NCBI RefSeq assembly: GCF_004335005.1
Contig: NZ_RQRT01000045.1
Location: 1 to 36,063 of the forward strand
Length of the DNA: 36,063 nucleotides
Direction: 5' to 3'
Source: Paracoccus nototheniae
Lineage (GTDB): Bacteria; Pseudomonadota; Alphaproteobacteria; Rhodobacterales; Rhodobacteraceae
In this document: positions 18,204-26,739 of the stretch, one piece after another
Layout: each line of letters starts with the position of its first letter
Position numbering within the stretch: position 1 is the first letter of the stretch
The notes under the pieces: generated by a model
Told to the model about the DNA's origin: nothing
Database searches by the model: none
The model's input: the letters and a program-made list of their open reading frames with translations, nothing else
Program-made: the position numbers and the translations under genes

Positions 18204-19582
18204 GCGGGGCCGCCGTCACGACGCCCGCAGCCGCCATTGCCGAGGCAGTGAATGCGGGACGCAGCAGCGCGCGCGATGTGGCCCGGGCTGCGCTGAACCG
18301 TGTCGCGCATGGCAATCGCGCCGTGAACGCCTTTGCCCATCTGGACGCGGACCTGACGCTGGCCGAGGCTGACGGGGTCGATGCCCGCCTTGCCGCGGGC
18401 GCGCGTCTGCCGCTGGCCGGTGTACCCGTCGTCATCAAGGATAACATCTGGGTGGCCGGGCGTCCGGTGACGCAGGGCTCGCGCCTGTTCGCCGGTTTCA
18501 GACCCCCGCAGGACGCCGAGGCGGTTGCCCGGCTGCGGGCGGCGGGGGCCGTCGTTCTGGGGATCGGCACCTGTTCGGAATTTGCCTGCAAGGGTGTCAC
18601 CAACACGCCCCTGCACGGCATCACCCGCAACCCCTGCGATCCGGCCCTGACGCCGGGGGGATCGTCAGGCGGTCCGGCGGCGGCGATCGCTGCGGGCTTT
18701 GCGCCGCTGGCCCTTGGCACCGATTCCGGAGGCTCGGGCCGCCGCCCCGCCGCCCATACCGGAACGGTCGGGCTGAAGCCGACGCAGGATGCGATCCCCT
18801 ATGGTCCCGGCTATGCGGAACCCTGCTGGAACATCTCGGTTCTGGCGCCGATGGCGGGATGCGTGGCCGATGTGGCGCTGATGTATCAGGTGCTGAGCGG
18901 CGCGCCCCCCGTGCCCGTGCCCGACCGGCCCCTGCGCATCGCGCTTGCGCCCAGCATGGGCCTGTCGGTCCCGATGGATGACGCCGCGCATGATGCCGTC
19001 GCGGCGGCGGCCCGGATCCTGCGCAGTGACGGCCACCACGTCGTCGAGGCCTCGCCCGGCTGGCCCGCGGGCTTTGATCAGTCTGCGCCGATGGCGCTGC
19101 AATGGGCGGGGCTGGCCGCGCTTTACGGGGAACGCTGGCAGGCCGATCCCGGCCTCTTCGACCCCGATCTTGGCGTGCAGATCGAAAAGGGCCTGACCCT
19201 GTCGGGGGTGGACGTTGCCCGGGCGCTGGATGCGGCCGCGCTGATCCGCACCTGTCTGCGCGGCTTTGTCGCCGGGTATGACCTGATCCTTGGGGCCACC
19301 ACGCCCTGTCCCGCATGGCCGGTCGGGCAGCTGGGACCGGACCGGATCGGTGGCGCCCCGGCGGGGCCGCGCGATCATGCGGCCTTTACCGCGCAGTACA
19401 ATCATGCGGGGCTGCCCGCCCTGTCGCTGCCCTGCGGTCGGACGGCTGCGGGTCTGCCGATGGGGATCCAGCTGGGCGCGGGTCCGGGCTGCGACGCTCT
19501 GCTGCTGGCAGCGGCCGCCCGGTTCGAGCGGCGCTTTGCCGAAGCAGGCCCGACGCCCCTTCGACAGACCTCAAGCAAGTAG
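18200..19582 (+). CDS. Amidase-signature hydrolase
   Basis: This cytoplasmic Ser-Ser-Lys amidase (GatA/AtzF superfamily, 460 residues) hydrolyses carboxamides to acid and ammonia. The triad is visible: K80 in PLAGVPVVIKDN, a serine of the GGSSGG segment (S155/S156), and nucleophile S179 in GTDSGGSGRRPAA. The family consensus after the nucleophile is usually I/V-R; here it is G-R, a variant also found in other amidases. It lacks the extra C-terminal domain of allophanate hydrolase. It is probably not GatA, because no gatB or gatC neighbours it. Coupling to the importer indicates that it acts on the imported compound. Confidence 0.9.
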   Translation: MSGAAVTTPAAAIAEAVNAGRSSARDVARAALNRVAHGNRAVNAFAHLDADLTLAEADGVDARLAAGARLPLAGVPVVIKDNIWVAGRPVTQGSRLFAGFRPPQDAEAVARLRAAGAVVLGIGTCSEFACKGVTNTPLHGITRNPCDPALTPGGSSGGPAAAIAAGFAPLALGTDSGGSGRRPAAHTGTVGLKPTQDAIPYGPGYAEPCWNISVLAPMAGCVADVALMYQVLSGAPPVPVPDRPLRIALAPSMGLSVPMDDAAHDAVAAAARILRSDGHHVVEASPGWPAGFDQSAPMALQWAGLAALYGERWQADPGLFDPDLGVQIEKGLTLSGVDVARALDAAALIRTCLRGFVAGYDLILGATTPCPAWPVGQLGPDRIGGAPAGPRDHAAFTAQYNHAGLPALSLPCGRTAAGLPMGIQLGAGPGCDALLLAAAARFERRFAEAGPTPLRQTSSK

Positions 19583-19588
19583 GATTTC

Positions 19589-20341
19589 ATGCGCATTCTT
19601 TTGGTCAATCCCAACATGTCCACCGACATGACCGACCGCATGGCGGATATCGCCCGCCGGATCGCCGGGCCGGATGTGGACATCGTGCCCCTGACCGCCC
19701 GATCCGGTTTCCCCTATATCGCCAGCCGCGCCGAGGCGCAGATCGCCGGTGGCATCGCCTTTGACATGATCGCGGAAAATCTGGCCGGGGCCGATGCGGT
19801 CGTCATGGCGGCCTTTGGCGATCCCGGCCTGCGGGGCGCGCGCGAGCTGTTCGATCTGCCCGTCATCGGCATGGCCGAGGCCGCGATGCTGAGTGCGGCG
19901 ATGCTGGGCGAACGCTTTGCGATCGTGACATTCTCGCCGGTCATGCGTCGGTGGTATCTGGATTGCGTCCACGATAGCGGCTTGATGGGTCGGTGCTGCG
20001 GTGTCCGCACCCCCAAGGCCCATCCCGCAGACATGGCCAGCATGCGCGAAACCCTGCGGGCCGATCTGGTGGCGCTGGCCCGGCAGGCGATCGACGAGGA
20101 TGGGGCCGAGGTCATCATTCTGGGCGGTGCCCCGCTGGCCGGTCTGGCACCCGAAATATCCGACATGGTCCCGGCCATCGTGATCGATCCCATCGCGGCG
20201 GCGGTGTCTCAGGCCATCGCGATGGTGCGCATCACGACGCCATCCGGCTTTCTCGACCGGCAATACCGACCCCTGCCCAAGCAGGCGACCGGGCTGGCAC
20301 CGGCGCTGACCGATATTCTGGCAGGCCAGATGCGGCAGTGA
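19589..20341 (+). CDS. Asp/Glu/hydantoin racemase-family protein lacking both catalytic cysteines
   Basis: The 250-residue product begins with the family hallmark MRILLVNPNMSTDMTDRM. Related hydantoin and allantoin racemases use two cysteines, one in ACFGDPGL and one in LGCAG. Here these read AAFGDPGL (A75) and IILGGAPLAGLA (glycine in the second place). Other cysteines exist (RCCGVRTP, 135-136) but not at those positions. The protein may be an isomerase or lyase with another mechanism, as with maleate isomerase relatives, or a binding protein. It lies 6 bases after the amidase and closes the operon. Confidence 0.85.
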   Translation: MRILLVNPNMSTDMTDRMADIARRIAGPDVDIVPLTARSGFPYIASRAEAQIAGGIAFDMIAENLAGADAVVMAAFGDPGLRGARELFDLPVIGMAEAAMLSAAMLGERFAIVTFSPVMRRWYLDCVHDSGLMGRCCGVRTPKAHPADMASMRETLRADLVALARQAIDEDGAEVIILGGAPLAGLAPEISDMVPAIVIDPIAAAVSQAIAMVRITTPSGFLDRQYRPLPKQATGLAPALTDILAGQMRQ

Positions 20342-20417
20342 TCCGCGGGTGGGGTTCCGACTGTCCCGAACCCTGATCCGAAGCCCCCCGTTTGCGCGCG
20401 CGGCCTGATCGTCGGGC

Positions 20418-20493
20418 CGGGTGACAGGGCGCCCCATTCGCTGGAGCGCCTCTGGCACCGGAAACGGCCGCCGAAAAGCGGCCCTGTCACCCG
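20418..20493. terminator. Long inverted repeat and inner hairpin between convergent operons
   Basis: A perfect 13-bp inverted repeat joins 20418-20430 (CGGGTGACAGGGC) and 20481-20493. Between the arms a second hairpin, GGCCGC (20466-20471) and GCGGCC (20478-20483), overlaps the right arm. The gap lies between the racemase stop (20341) and the gntR stop (20487), so it probably terminates both, with alternative folds. Confidence 0.5.
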
Positions 20494-21113
20494 CCGATCA
20501 GCTGGGACACGACACGCAACGATGCCGCCATGTGTTCGCGCATCCGCAGGTGGGCAAGATCGCCATCCTTTGCCAGAACGGCCTCCAGCAGCGCGCGGTG
20601 TTCGGCCTGAGAGGATGTCACACGCTCGGCGCGGACGCGGAACTGGGCACCGCGCAAAGGCATCGTGCGGCGGTGCAGATCGTCCAGCAGCCTCGACAGC
20701 ATCGCATTATGGGCGCCGCGCCGCAGGATGTCGTGGAACTGGGCGTTCACCTCCTCATAGTCCACACCGGGCGCTTCGCCTTTGACCACGACGTCCCTCA
20801 AGGCCTGACATTCGGCATCGGTCATGCGCAAGGCGGCAAGGCGCGCGACCAAAGCCTCCATTTCTCCCAAGGCTTCGAAAAGGTCTTCCAGCTCTTCCTG
20901 ATCCATCCGCCGGACGACGAAAGCCCGACGAGAGCCGCGTTCGGCCAGTCCTGCGGTGGACAATCGCTGCAACGCCTCGCGAACCGGGGTGCGCGACAGG
21001 CCGAACTCTTCTGCGGTGGCCTGTTCCCCAAGGGAATCGCCGGGGCGCAGATCGCCGTCCACGATCCGCTTCAGCAGCGCTTCATAGATTTCATCTGCTG
21101 TCCGTTTCAACAT
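20487..21113 (-). CDS. GntR-family regulator, FCD subfamily
   Basis: The product is about 208 residues with a winged-helix domain (SLGEQATAEEFGLSRTPVRE, about residues 28-47) and an FCD ligand domain. Metal-type histidines lie in VNAQFHDILRR, EHRALLEA and RMREHMAAS. ATG 21113 is preferred over ATG 21119 because GGAAGAG sits 7 bases before it but only one base before the first. The gene is divergent from the second peptide importer and likely controls it through the two TGTATACA boxes. Confidence 0.9.
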   Translation of the reverse strand: MLKRTADEIYEALLKRIVDGDLRPGDSLGEQATAEEFGLSRTPVREALQRLSTAGLAERGSRRAFVVRRMDQEELEDLFEALGEMEALVARLAALRMTDAECQALRDVVVKGEAPGVDYEEVNAQFHDILRRGAHNAMLSRLLDDLHRRTMPLRGAQFRVRAERVTSSQAEHRALLEAVLAKDGDLAHLRMREHMAASLRVVSQLIGG

Positions 21114-21155
21114 TTGCATCCTCTTCCGCCCAGTTTTTCACCGATCGCGGCGATC

Positions 21156-21195
21156 TGTATACATTTCGGGGCAAATGCTTTGCGACATGTATACA
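21156..21195. promoter_or_regulatory. Two TGTATACA boxes, candidate GntR operators
   Basis: Identical perfect palindromes TGTATACA occur at 21156-21163 and 21188-21195, 32 bases apart (about three helical turns). They lie in the 218-bp region between gntR and the binding-protein gene. FCD-type GntR proteins often bind such short TGTATACA or TTGTATACAA sites. Cooperative binding is inferred from the spacing. Confidence 0.6.
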
Positions 21196-21331
21196 ATTCT
21201 GCTCATCATAAACCCAGCACGGATCAGGCGCCAAGCCACCATCGTCCTAGAAAATGGGGTTCTCGTGCCTTTCACGGCGGGTTTTGCGGCCCGTCATCCG
21301 CGAATGCAGCCCATTCAAGCAGGGGAAGACG

Positions 21332-22933
21332 ATGCAAGATCACAAGGCAATTCTGTCAAAGCACATTGCGGCCAGACTCGGGCGCCGCTCGGTTCTGAAA
21401 GGCATGGGGGCCGGCTTGTTTGCGGCGACGGCGGGTGGAACGCTTCCGGCCTTTGCCCAGGTCGCGCAAAGCGGCCACATGCGGATCGGGGCGATCACGC
21501 CGATCGACACGCTGGATCCGCATTTCACCTTCCGCCTTGGATCCGTCCAGATCATCAGCAACATCTGCAACGGCCTGCTGAAGGTCGTCTATGACGGCAC
21601 CAGCGTCACGTTCGAGCCGGACCTTGCCGCAACCTGGGAGCTGGAGGATGAGAAAACGCATGCCTTCACGCTTCATCCGAACGTCAAATTCCATGACGGC
21701 ACGGATTGCGACGCCGAGGCGATCAAATTCAACCTGATGCGGGTCAAATCCGGTACCCCGGCATCGCCACATGGTTGGAAGCTGGAAAAGCTGGAAGAGG
21801 TCGAGATCATCGATCCGGTGACCTTCAAGCTGCATTTCTCACAGCCCTATGCGTTCCTGCCGGTGGCCCTGACCGGGTCGATCGGCCGCGCGGGCACGAT
21901 CGTCAGCCCGGCTGCCGTGGATAAATTCGGCGATGATTTCGGCCGCAATCCCGTCGGCACCGGCCCGTTCAAATTCGTGTCCTGGCAACAGAACGACAGC
22001 ATCGAGCTGGTCGCGAACACCGAGTATTTCCAGCCCAATCTGCCCAAGCTGGAGCGGGTGTCGTTCATGCTGATCGACGAACCCTCGACCGCCCTCGCGG
22101 CGCTGATTTCAGGCCAGATCGACGGCATGAACGACTGCCCGATGCAGCTGACCGAGCAGGTGCAGAAAATGCCGAACCTGCAGGTCTATGGCGGTGTCGA
22201 GGGCAATTACACCTATGTCGGAATGAACACGCACAGGGCGCCGTTCGATGACGTGAACCTGCGCCTTGCGGTCGCCCATGCCATCGATCGCGACGCCGTG
22301 CTGCGGCAGGCTTATTTCGGGCTGGCCAAGCAGGCCTATACCCCGATCTCACCGCCGATGACCGGTTTCTACGATCCCAATATCGCGGAAACCGGGCGGG
22401 GGCATGTCTTCGATCTGGAAAAGGCCAAGGCGTTCCGCGCGCTGGCCGCCAATCAGGACGAGATCGAGGTCACCTATCTGATGACCGAAAATCCGCCCGC
22501 CGGAACCCGTGTGGCCCAGATCGTCGCCCCGATGCTGGCCGAGATCGGCATCAAGGTCAATCTGGAGCTGTTGGAGACCGCCGCATGGACGCAGCGCCTG
22601 CAGGACCGGGATTTCGAGATGCTCGACTTTTTCTGGACCGCCGATCTGGATCCCGACGAGACGCTGTTCCCCGAATTCAAGACCGGCGGATCGTGGAACT
22701 ACTGGGGGTGGAGCAATACGGAATTCGACCGCCTCTGCACCGAGGCACAGGTCGTGCTGGACGTTGCCGAACGGTCCGCTCTTTATAATCAGGCCGAGGA
22801 TCTGATGATCGCCGAAGCCCCGATTGCGATGCTGGCGCATTTCCCGCTGTACAAGATCTTCAGCAGCAGGGTGCAGGGCTTCAACTATGTGCCCTGCGAT
22901 CTGATGAATCTCGACACGGTCAGCTTCGCGTAA
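21332..22933 (+). CDS. ABC transporter substrate-binding protein, family 5, Tat-exported
   Basis: This receptor of the second dipeptide-type importer has 533 residues. The N-terminus has a Tat signal (LGRRSVLKGMGAGLFAATAG) with cleavage probably after PAFAQ. SBP_bac_5 landmarks are TPIDTLDPHFTF, NVKFHDGTDCDAEAIKFNL, NPVGTGPFKFVSW and RLAVAHAIDRDAVLRQAYFG. Start 21332 is preferred because GGGGAAG precedes it and the Tat motif is close. Its stop overlaps the first permease (TAATG). Confidence 0.92.
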   Translation: MQDHKAILSKHIAARLGRRSVLKGMGAGLFAATAGGTLPAFAQVAQSGHMRIGAITPIDTLDPHFTFRLGSVQIISNICNGLLKVVYDGTSVTFEPDLAATWELEDEKTHAFTLHPNVKFHDGTDCDAEAIKFNLMRVKSGTPASPHGWKLEKLEEVEIIDPVTFKLHFSQPYAFLPVALTGSIGRAGTIVSPAAVDKFGDDFGRNPVGTGPFKFVSWQQNDSIELVANTEYFQPNLPKLERVSFMLIDEPSTALAALISGQIDGMNDCPMQLTEQVQKMPNLQVYGGVEGNYTYVGMNTHRAPFDDVNLRLAVAHAIDRDAVLRQAYFGLAKQAYTPISPPMTGFYDPNIAETGRGHVFDLEKAKAFRALAANQDEIEVTYLMTENPPAGTRVAQIVAPMLAEIGIKVNLELLETAAWTQRLQDRDFEMLDFFWTADLDPDETLFPEFKTGGSWNYWGWSNTEFDRLCTEAQVVLDVAERSALYNQAEDLMIAEAPIAMLAHFPLYKIFSSRVQGFNYVPCDLMNLDTVSFA

Positions 22934-23880
22934 TGTTCGCCCAGACCGCCGCCAAGATCTTTCAGACCCTTGTGGTTCTGCTGATCGTGTCGATCGCCAG
23001 CTTCAGTCTTCTGAAGCTGGCACCGGGGGATCCGGTCGTCATCATGCTGGGAACCGAATATTCTCAGGAAAGCTATGACGAGCTGCGCGCCCAGTTGGGG
23101 CTGGATCAGCCGGTTCCGGTGCAATACCTGCGCTGGTTGGGCGATTTCGTCACCGGAGACTGGGGCAACTCTTATGTTGCAAAGACCGACATCTTCCGTT
23201 TCGTGGTGACCGAGGCGCTGCCGGTCACGCTGACCCTGACGGCCTGCGCGATCCTGCTGGCCATCGTGATCGGCGTGCCGTTGGGCGTCGTCTCTGCCGT
23301 GCGCAAGGACAGTGTCTGGGATGTGGGGATCGCGGCGCTGGCGCTGACCGGGACGGCCTTTCCGTCGTTCTTTCTGGGCATCGTCCTGATCTGGTTCTTT
23401 GCCGTCAAGGTCGGCTTTTTTCCCGTCATGGGCTTTGTGGCGCCTTGGGACGATTTCTGGTCGGGGATGCTGCATCTGGTCTTGCCGGCGGCGACTCTCT
23501 CCACCTTCTTCATCGGAATGATCGTCCGGGTCACCCGCGCCGCCATGGTCGAGGTGCTGGCTCAGCCCTACATCACCGCGGCGATCGCGCGCGGCGAATC
23601 AAGGCAGCGCGTCATCTGGGTGCATGGGTTCCGCAATATCCTGATGCCGCTGGTGACGGTCGTGGGCCTGCAACTGGGTGCGATCCTGCAGGGCGCCGTG
23701 CTGACCGAAACGGTCTTCTCGCTGCCCGGTCTGGGCCAGATGCTGACCGGAGCCGTGCTTGGCCGCGAATATGTGCTGGTGCAGGCGGGCGTCATGCTGA
23801 CCGCGACCCTGTTCATTCTGGTCAATCTGGCGGTCGATCTGTCCTATCCCTTCCTTGATCCGCGATTGAGAGCCCGATGA
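22933..23880 (+). CDS. ABC transporter permease, DppB type
   Basis: The 315-residue inner-membrane subunit has the N-terminal helix LVVLLIVSIASFSLLKLAPG, the DppB start pattern LKLAPGDPV, and the C-terminal signature DLSYPFLDPRLRAR. Its EAA-like loop reads AQPYITAAIARGESRQRVIW, slightly divergent from the usual TARAKG. It is coupled on both sides by 1-4 base overlaps. Confidence 0.92.
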   Translation: MFAQTAAKIFQTLVVLLIVSIASFSLLKLAPGDPVVIMLGTEYSQESYDELRAQLGLDQPVPVQYLRWLGDFVTGDWGNSYVAKTDIFRFVVTEALPVTLTLTACAILLAIVIGVPLGVVSAVRKDSVWDVGIAALALTGTAFPSFFLGIVLIWFFAVKVGFFPVMGFVAPWDDFWSGMLHLVLPAATLSTFFIGMIVRVTRAAMVEVLAQPYITAAIARGESRQRVIWVHGFRNILMPLVTVVGLQLGAILQGAVLTETVFSLPGLGQMLTGAVLGREYVLVQAGVMLTATLFILVNLAVDLSYPFLDPRLRAR

Positions 23881-24755
23881 TGGATGCCGCCCCCCCCGCA
23901 CAGGTTCCGGTCCGATCGGCCCGGACCCGCCGCAGCATGTTCCTGCGTCGTCCGTTCTTCACCCTCGCGCTGATCGTCGCGATCGGCTTTGTGATCTGCG
24001 CGATCTTCGCCCCGCTGATCGCCCCCTACAATCCGACGCAGCAGTCGATCGACGCGATGATGACGGCGCCGGGCGGCGAACATCTGCTGGGCACCGACAG
24101 CTATGGGCAGGATATCCTGTCGCGGATCATCTATGGCGCGCGCTATGCGCTGGTGATCGCCTTTTTCGCCATTCTCATCGGCGCGACCGGCGGGCTGGTG
24201 CTTGGGACGGCGGCCGGTCTGACGACCGGCAAGGTCGAATGGATCCTGATGCGGATCATCGATTCGATCCTGGCCCTGCCGTCGCTGATCCTTGCCATCG
24301 CGGTGATCGCTATTTTGGGGCAAGGGGTCGACAAGGTCGCGATCGCCGTCGGCATCTCCATGATAGGCCCGTTCTCGCGCACCGTGCGCGCCGATGTGCT
24401 GCAGGTCTCGTCGCAACTGTTCGTCGAGGCGGCGGGGCTGATGAGCATTTCGCGCCTGACGGTGATCCGTCGCCATATCCTGCCCAATATCGTCTTCCCG
24501 CTGGCGGTGCAGATCACCGTCCGGGTGTCCGAGGCGATCCTCGTGTCATCCTCGCTGTCCTTTCTGGGGATCGGCGTCACCCCGCCGACGCCGGACTGGG
24601 GGCTGATGATCGCCGAAGGGCGCGGTTTCGTCAGCTTTGCGCCCTGGATGTCTGGCATGCCGGGCGCCGCGCTTGCGCTGCTGCTGATCTCGCTGGCGAT
24701 CGTGGGCGATGGCATCCGCGAGGAATTCGACCCCAAGATGAGAGGCGCCCAATGA
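23877..24755 (+). CDS. ABC transporter permease, DppC type
   Basis: This is the second permease, 292 residues. It has the family landmark HLLGTDSYGQDILSRIIYGA, the coupling loop EAAGLMSISRLTVIRRHILP and the C-terminus GIREEFDPKMRG. The start overlaps the previous stop and the stop overlaps the ATPase gene (ATGA). Confidence 0.92.
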   Translation: MMDAAPPAQVPVRSARTRRSMFLRRPFFTLALIVAIGFVICAIFAPLIAPYNPTQQSIDAMMTAPGGEHLLGTDSYGQDILSRIIYGARYALVIAFFAILIGATGGLVLGTAAGLTTGKVEWILMRIIDSILALPSLILAIAVIAILGQGVDKVAIAVGISMIGPFSRTVRADVLQVSSQLFVEAAGLMSISRLTVIRRHILPNIVFPLAVQITVRVSEAILVSSSLSFLGIGVTPPTPDWGLMIAEGRGFVSFAPWMSGMPGAALALLLISLAIVGDGIREEFDPKMRGAQ

Positions 24756-25705
24756 CGGACACGCTGTTAAGCGTCACGGGGCTGACCGTGCATCGCGGGC
24801 CCCGACGCATTCTGGACGATGTCAGCTTCACGCTGGGGCGGGGCGAGACGCTGGCGCTGGTCGGCGAAAGCGGCGCCGGGAAATCGACCATCGCCGCAGC
24901 GCTGATGGGCCTGCTGGCCGGACAGGCCAAGGTCGATGGGGCCGCCGTCTTTGACGATGTGCCGGACCTTCTGGCGCTGCGGGAAAAGGCATGGACCGGG
25001 CTTCGGGGCCGCCGTCTGGCGATGATCTTTCAGGATGCCGGGGCGGCGCTCAACCCCTGCTATACCGTGGGCAGCCAACTGACCTCGGTGCTGCGCCGGC
25101 AACTGTCGCTGGGGCGCGCCGATGCCCGGGCCAAGGCGATTGCCTTGCTGGAAAGCGTCGGGCTGAACGATGCCGCCGCACGGATGTCCAGCTATCCGCA
25201 TCAGCTGTCCGGCGGGATGCAGCAGCGGGTGATGGTGGCGATCGCGCTGGCCTGCGATCCCGACCTGCTGTTCGCGGACGAGCCGACCTCGGCGCTGGAC
25301 GTGACAATTCAGGCGCAGATCGTGCAGCTGATCCTGGACCAGACCAGACAGAAGGGCGCCAGCTGCATCTTCGTGCTGCATGATCTGGCGCTGGCCAGCC
25401 AATCCTGCGACCGGATCGTCGTGCTCTATGCGGGGCAGGTGATGGAGGCGGGCCCGTCGGGGACGGTGCTGCGCGATCCGCGCCATCCCTATACCCAGCT
25501 GTTGAAATCCTGCGTGATCGAGATCGGCACCGCCGATCTTGACCCGCCGCAGGGCAGCGTCCCGGGCTATGACGATCTGCCCGCCGGATGCCGCTTTGCC
25601 TCGCGCTGCCCCCGCGTCCTGCCCCGCTGTGCCACGCAAAGACCGCCCTTGGAAAAGGTCGCGGGACGCGACCTTGCCTGCTGGAACCCCGAGGAGGCGG
25701 AATGA
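24752..25705 (+). CDS. ABC transporter ATP-binding protein, DppD type with C-terminal Cys cluster
   Basis: This first ATPase has 317 residues. Walker A is GESGAGKST (38-46), Q-loop FQDAGAALNP, signature LSGGMQQRV (152-160), and Walker B LLFADEPTSALD. The C-terminal oligopeptide-ATPase tail has four cysteines, at about 280, 286, 293 and 310 (GCRFASRCPRVLPRC, then C310), the pattern proposed to bind an iron-sulfur cluster in DppD proteins. Start 24752 is chosen for its ATGA overlap with the permease stop; the longer frame from 24239 lies inside the permease. Confidence 0.92.
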   Translation: MTDTLLSVTGLTVHRGPRRILDDVSFTLGRGETLALVGESGAGKSTIAAALMGLLAGQAKVDGAAVFDDVPDLLALREKAWTGLRGRRLAMIFQDAGAALNPCYTVGSQLTSVLRRQLSLGRADARAKAIALLESVGLNDAAARMSSYPHQLSGGMQQRVMVAIALACDPDLLFADEPTSALDVTIQAQIVQLILDQTRQKGASCIFVLHDLALASQSCDRIVVLYAGQVMEAGPSGTVLRDPRHPYTQLLKSCVIEIGTADLDPPQGSVPGYDDLPAGCRFASRCPRVLPRCATQRPPLEKVAGRDLACWNPEEAE

Positions 25706-26739
25706 TGCCATCCACAGAAGACCCCGACACCAGGCCGCTGTTCGAGCTGATCGAGGTCGAGAAACTCTATATGGTCCGCAGGCCGGGCAGCATGTTCTCG
25801 ACGGCGAAGGTCGGGCTTCCGGCGCTTGACGGCGTCCGGCTGAAAATCCGCAAGGGATCATCTGTCGCGATTGTCGGCGAAAGCGGGTCCGGAAAATCGA
25901 CCCTGCTGCGCGTGCTTCTGGGCCTGACCCGTCCGACCGAGGGGCGTGCGTTGTATCAGGGCCGCCCGATCGCCGAAGTGCGCGCCGAGGGCCGGGATTT
26001 CGCCCGACAGGTCGCGATGATCTATCAGGACGCGCGCGGATCGCTGAACCCGCGCATGACGATTGCGGCCCTGATTGCCGAACCGCTGCATCATTTCGCG
26101 ATCTGCCCACCGGCAGAGGTTCCCGCGCGGGTCCGGTCGCTGCTGGCCCGCGTCGGCCTGCCTGCCGAGGTCGCATCCCGCTATCCGGCGGCATTGTCGG
26201 GCGGTCAGGTCCGCCGGGTCGCGATCGCCCGCGCGCTGGCCTCGGAACCGACGGTGCTGGTCGCGGATGAGGCGGTTTCGGGGCTGGACGTGTCGACCCA
26301 AGCGCAGCTGCTGAACCTGTTGCGTCGCCTGCAACGCGAGATGGCGCTGACGCTGGTGTTCATCACCCATGACCTGGGGGTGGCCAGCTACCTGTGTGAC
26401 GACATCGCGATCATGTATCTGGGGCGGATCGTGGAAACCGGGCCGACCAACGCGGTGCTGAACGCCCCGGCCCATCCCTATGCCCGGGCCTTGCGCCGCG
26501 CCGCACCCGAGTTTTTCGAACCCATCACCGCGCCGCTGCCCGGAGAGATCCCCAGCCCGCTGGATCTGCCGCCTGGCTGCCGGTTCTCGGGGCGCTGCGA
26601 CAGGGTCGAACCCGATTGCCATCTGAGCGACCCGGCCCTTTTGCGGCTAGGCGGCCCGACCCCGAACCGCGCTGCGGCCTGCTTCCATCCTTTGGCCGAC
26701 ACCCCAACCGTGCCCCATAAGCGAGACCTCCATGCATGA
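25702..26739 (+). CDS. ABC transporter ATP-binding protein, DppF type
   Basis: This second ATPase has 345 residues. Walker A is GESGSGKST (59-67), signature [15 protein letters not shown] (from 165), and Walker [13 protein letters not shown], where the usual P after DE is A. The switch region is [12 protein letters not shown]. The tail carries cysteines at about 293, 299, 306 and 327 ([15 protein letters not shown]). The gene overlaps the upstream ATPase by 4 bases and the following GGT gene by 8 bases, so translation is tightly linked. Confidence 0.92.
   Translation: MMPSTEDPDTRPLFELIEVEKLYMVRRPGSMFSTAKVGLPALDGVRLKIRKGSSVAIVGESGSGKSTLLRVLLGLTRPTEGRALYQGRPIAEVRAEGRDFARQVAMIYQDARGSLNPRMTIAALIAEPLHHFAICPPAEVPARVRSLLARVGLPAEVASRYPAALSGGQVRRVAIARALASEPTVLVADEAVSGLDVSTQAQLLNLLRRLQREMALTLVFITHDLGVASYLCDDIAIMYLGRIVETGPTNAVLNAPAHPYARALRRAAPEFFEPITAPLPGEIPSPLDLPPGCRFSGRCDRVEPDCHLSDPALLRLGGPTPNRAAACFHPLADTPTVPHKRDLHA

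Noticed and set aside
18200..19582. Amidase considered as GatA of the Glu-tRNA amidotransferase
   Set aside because: It lies in a transport operon, with no gatB or gatC nearby, and reads GGSGRRPA where GatA has GGSIRQPA.
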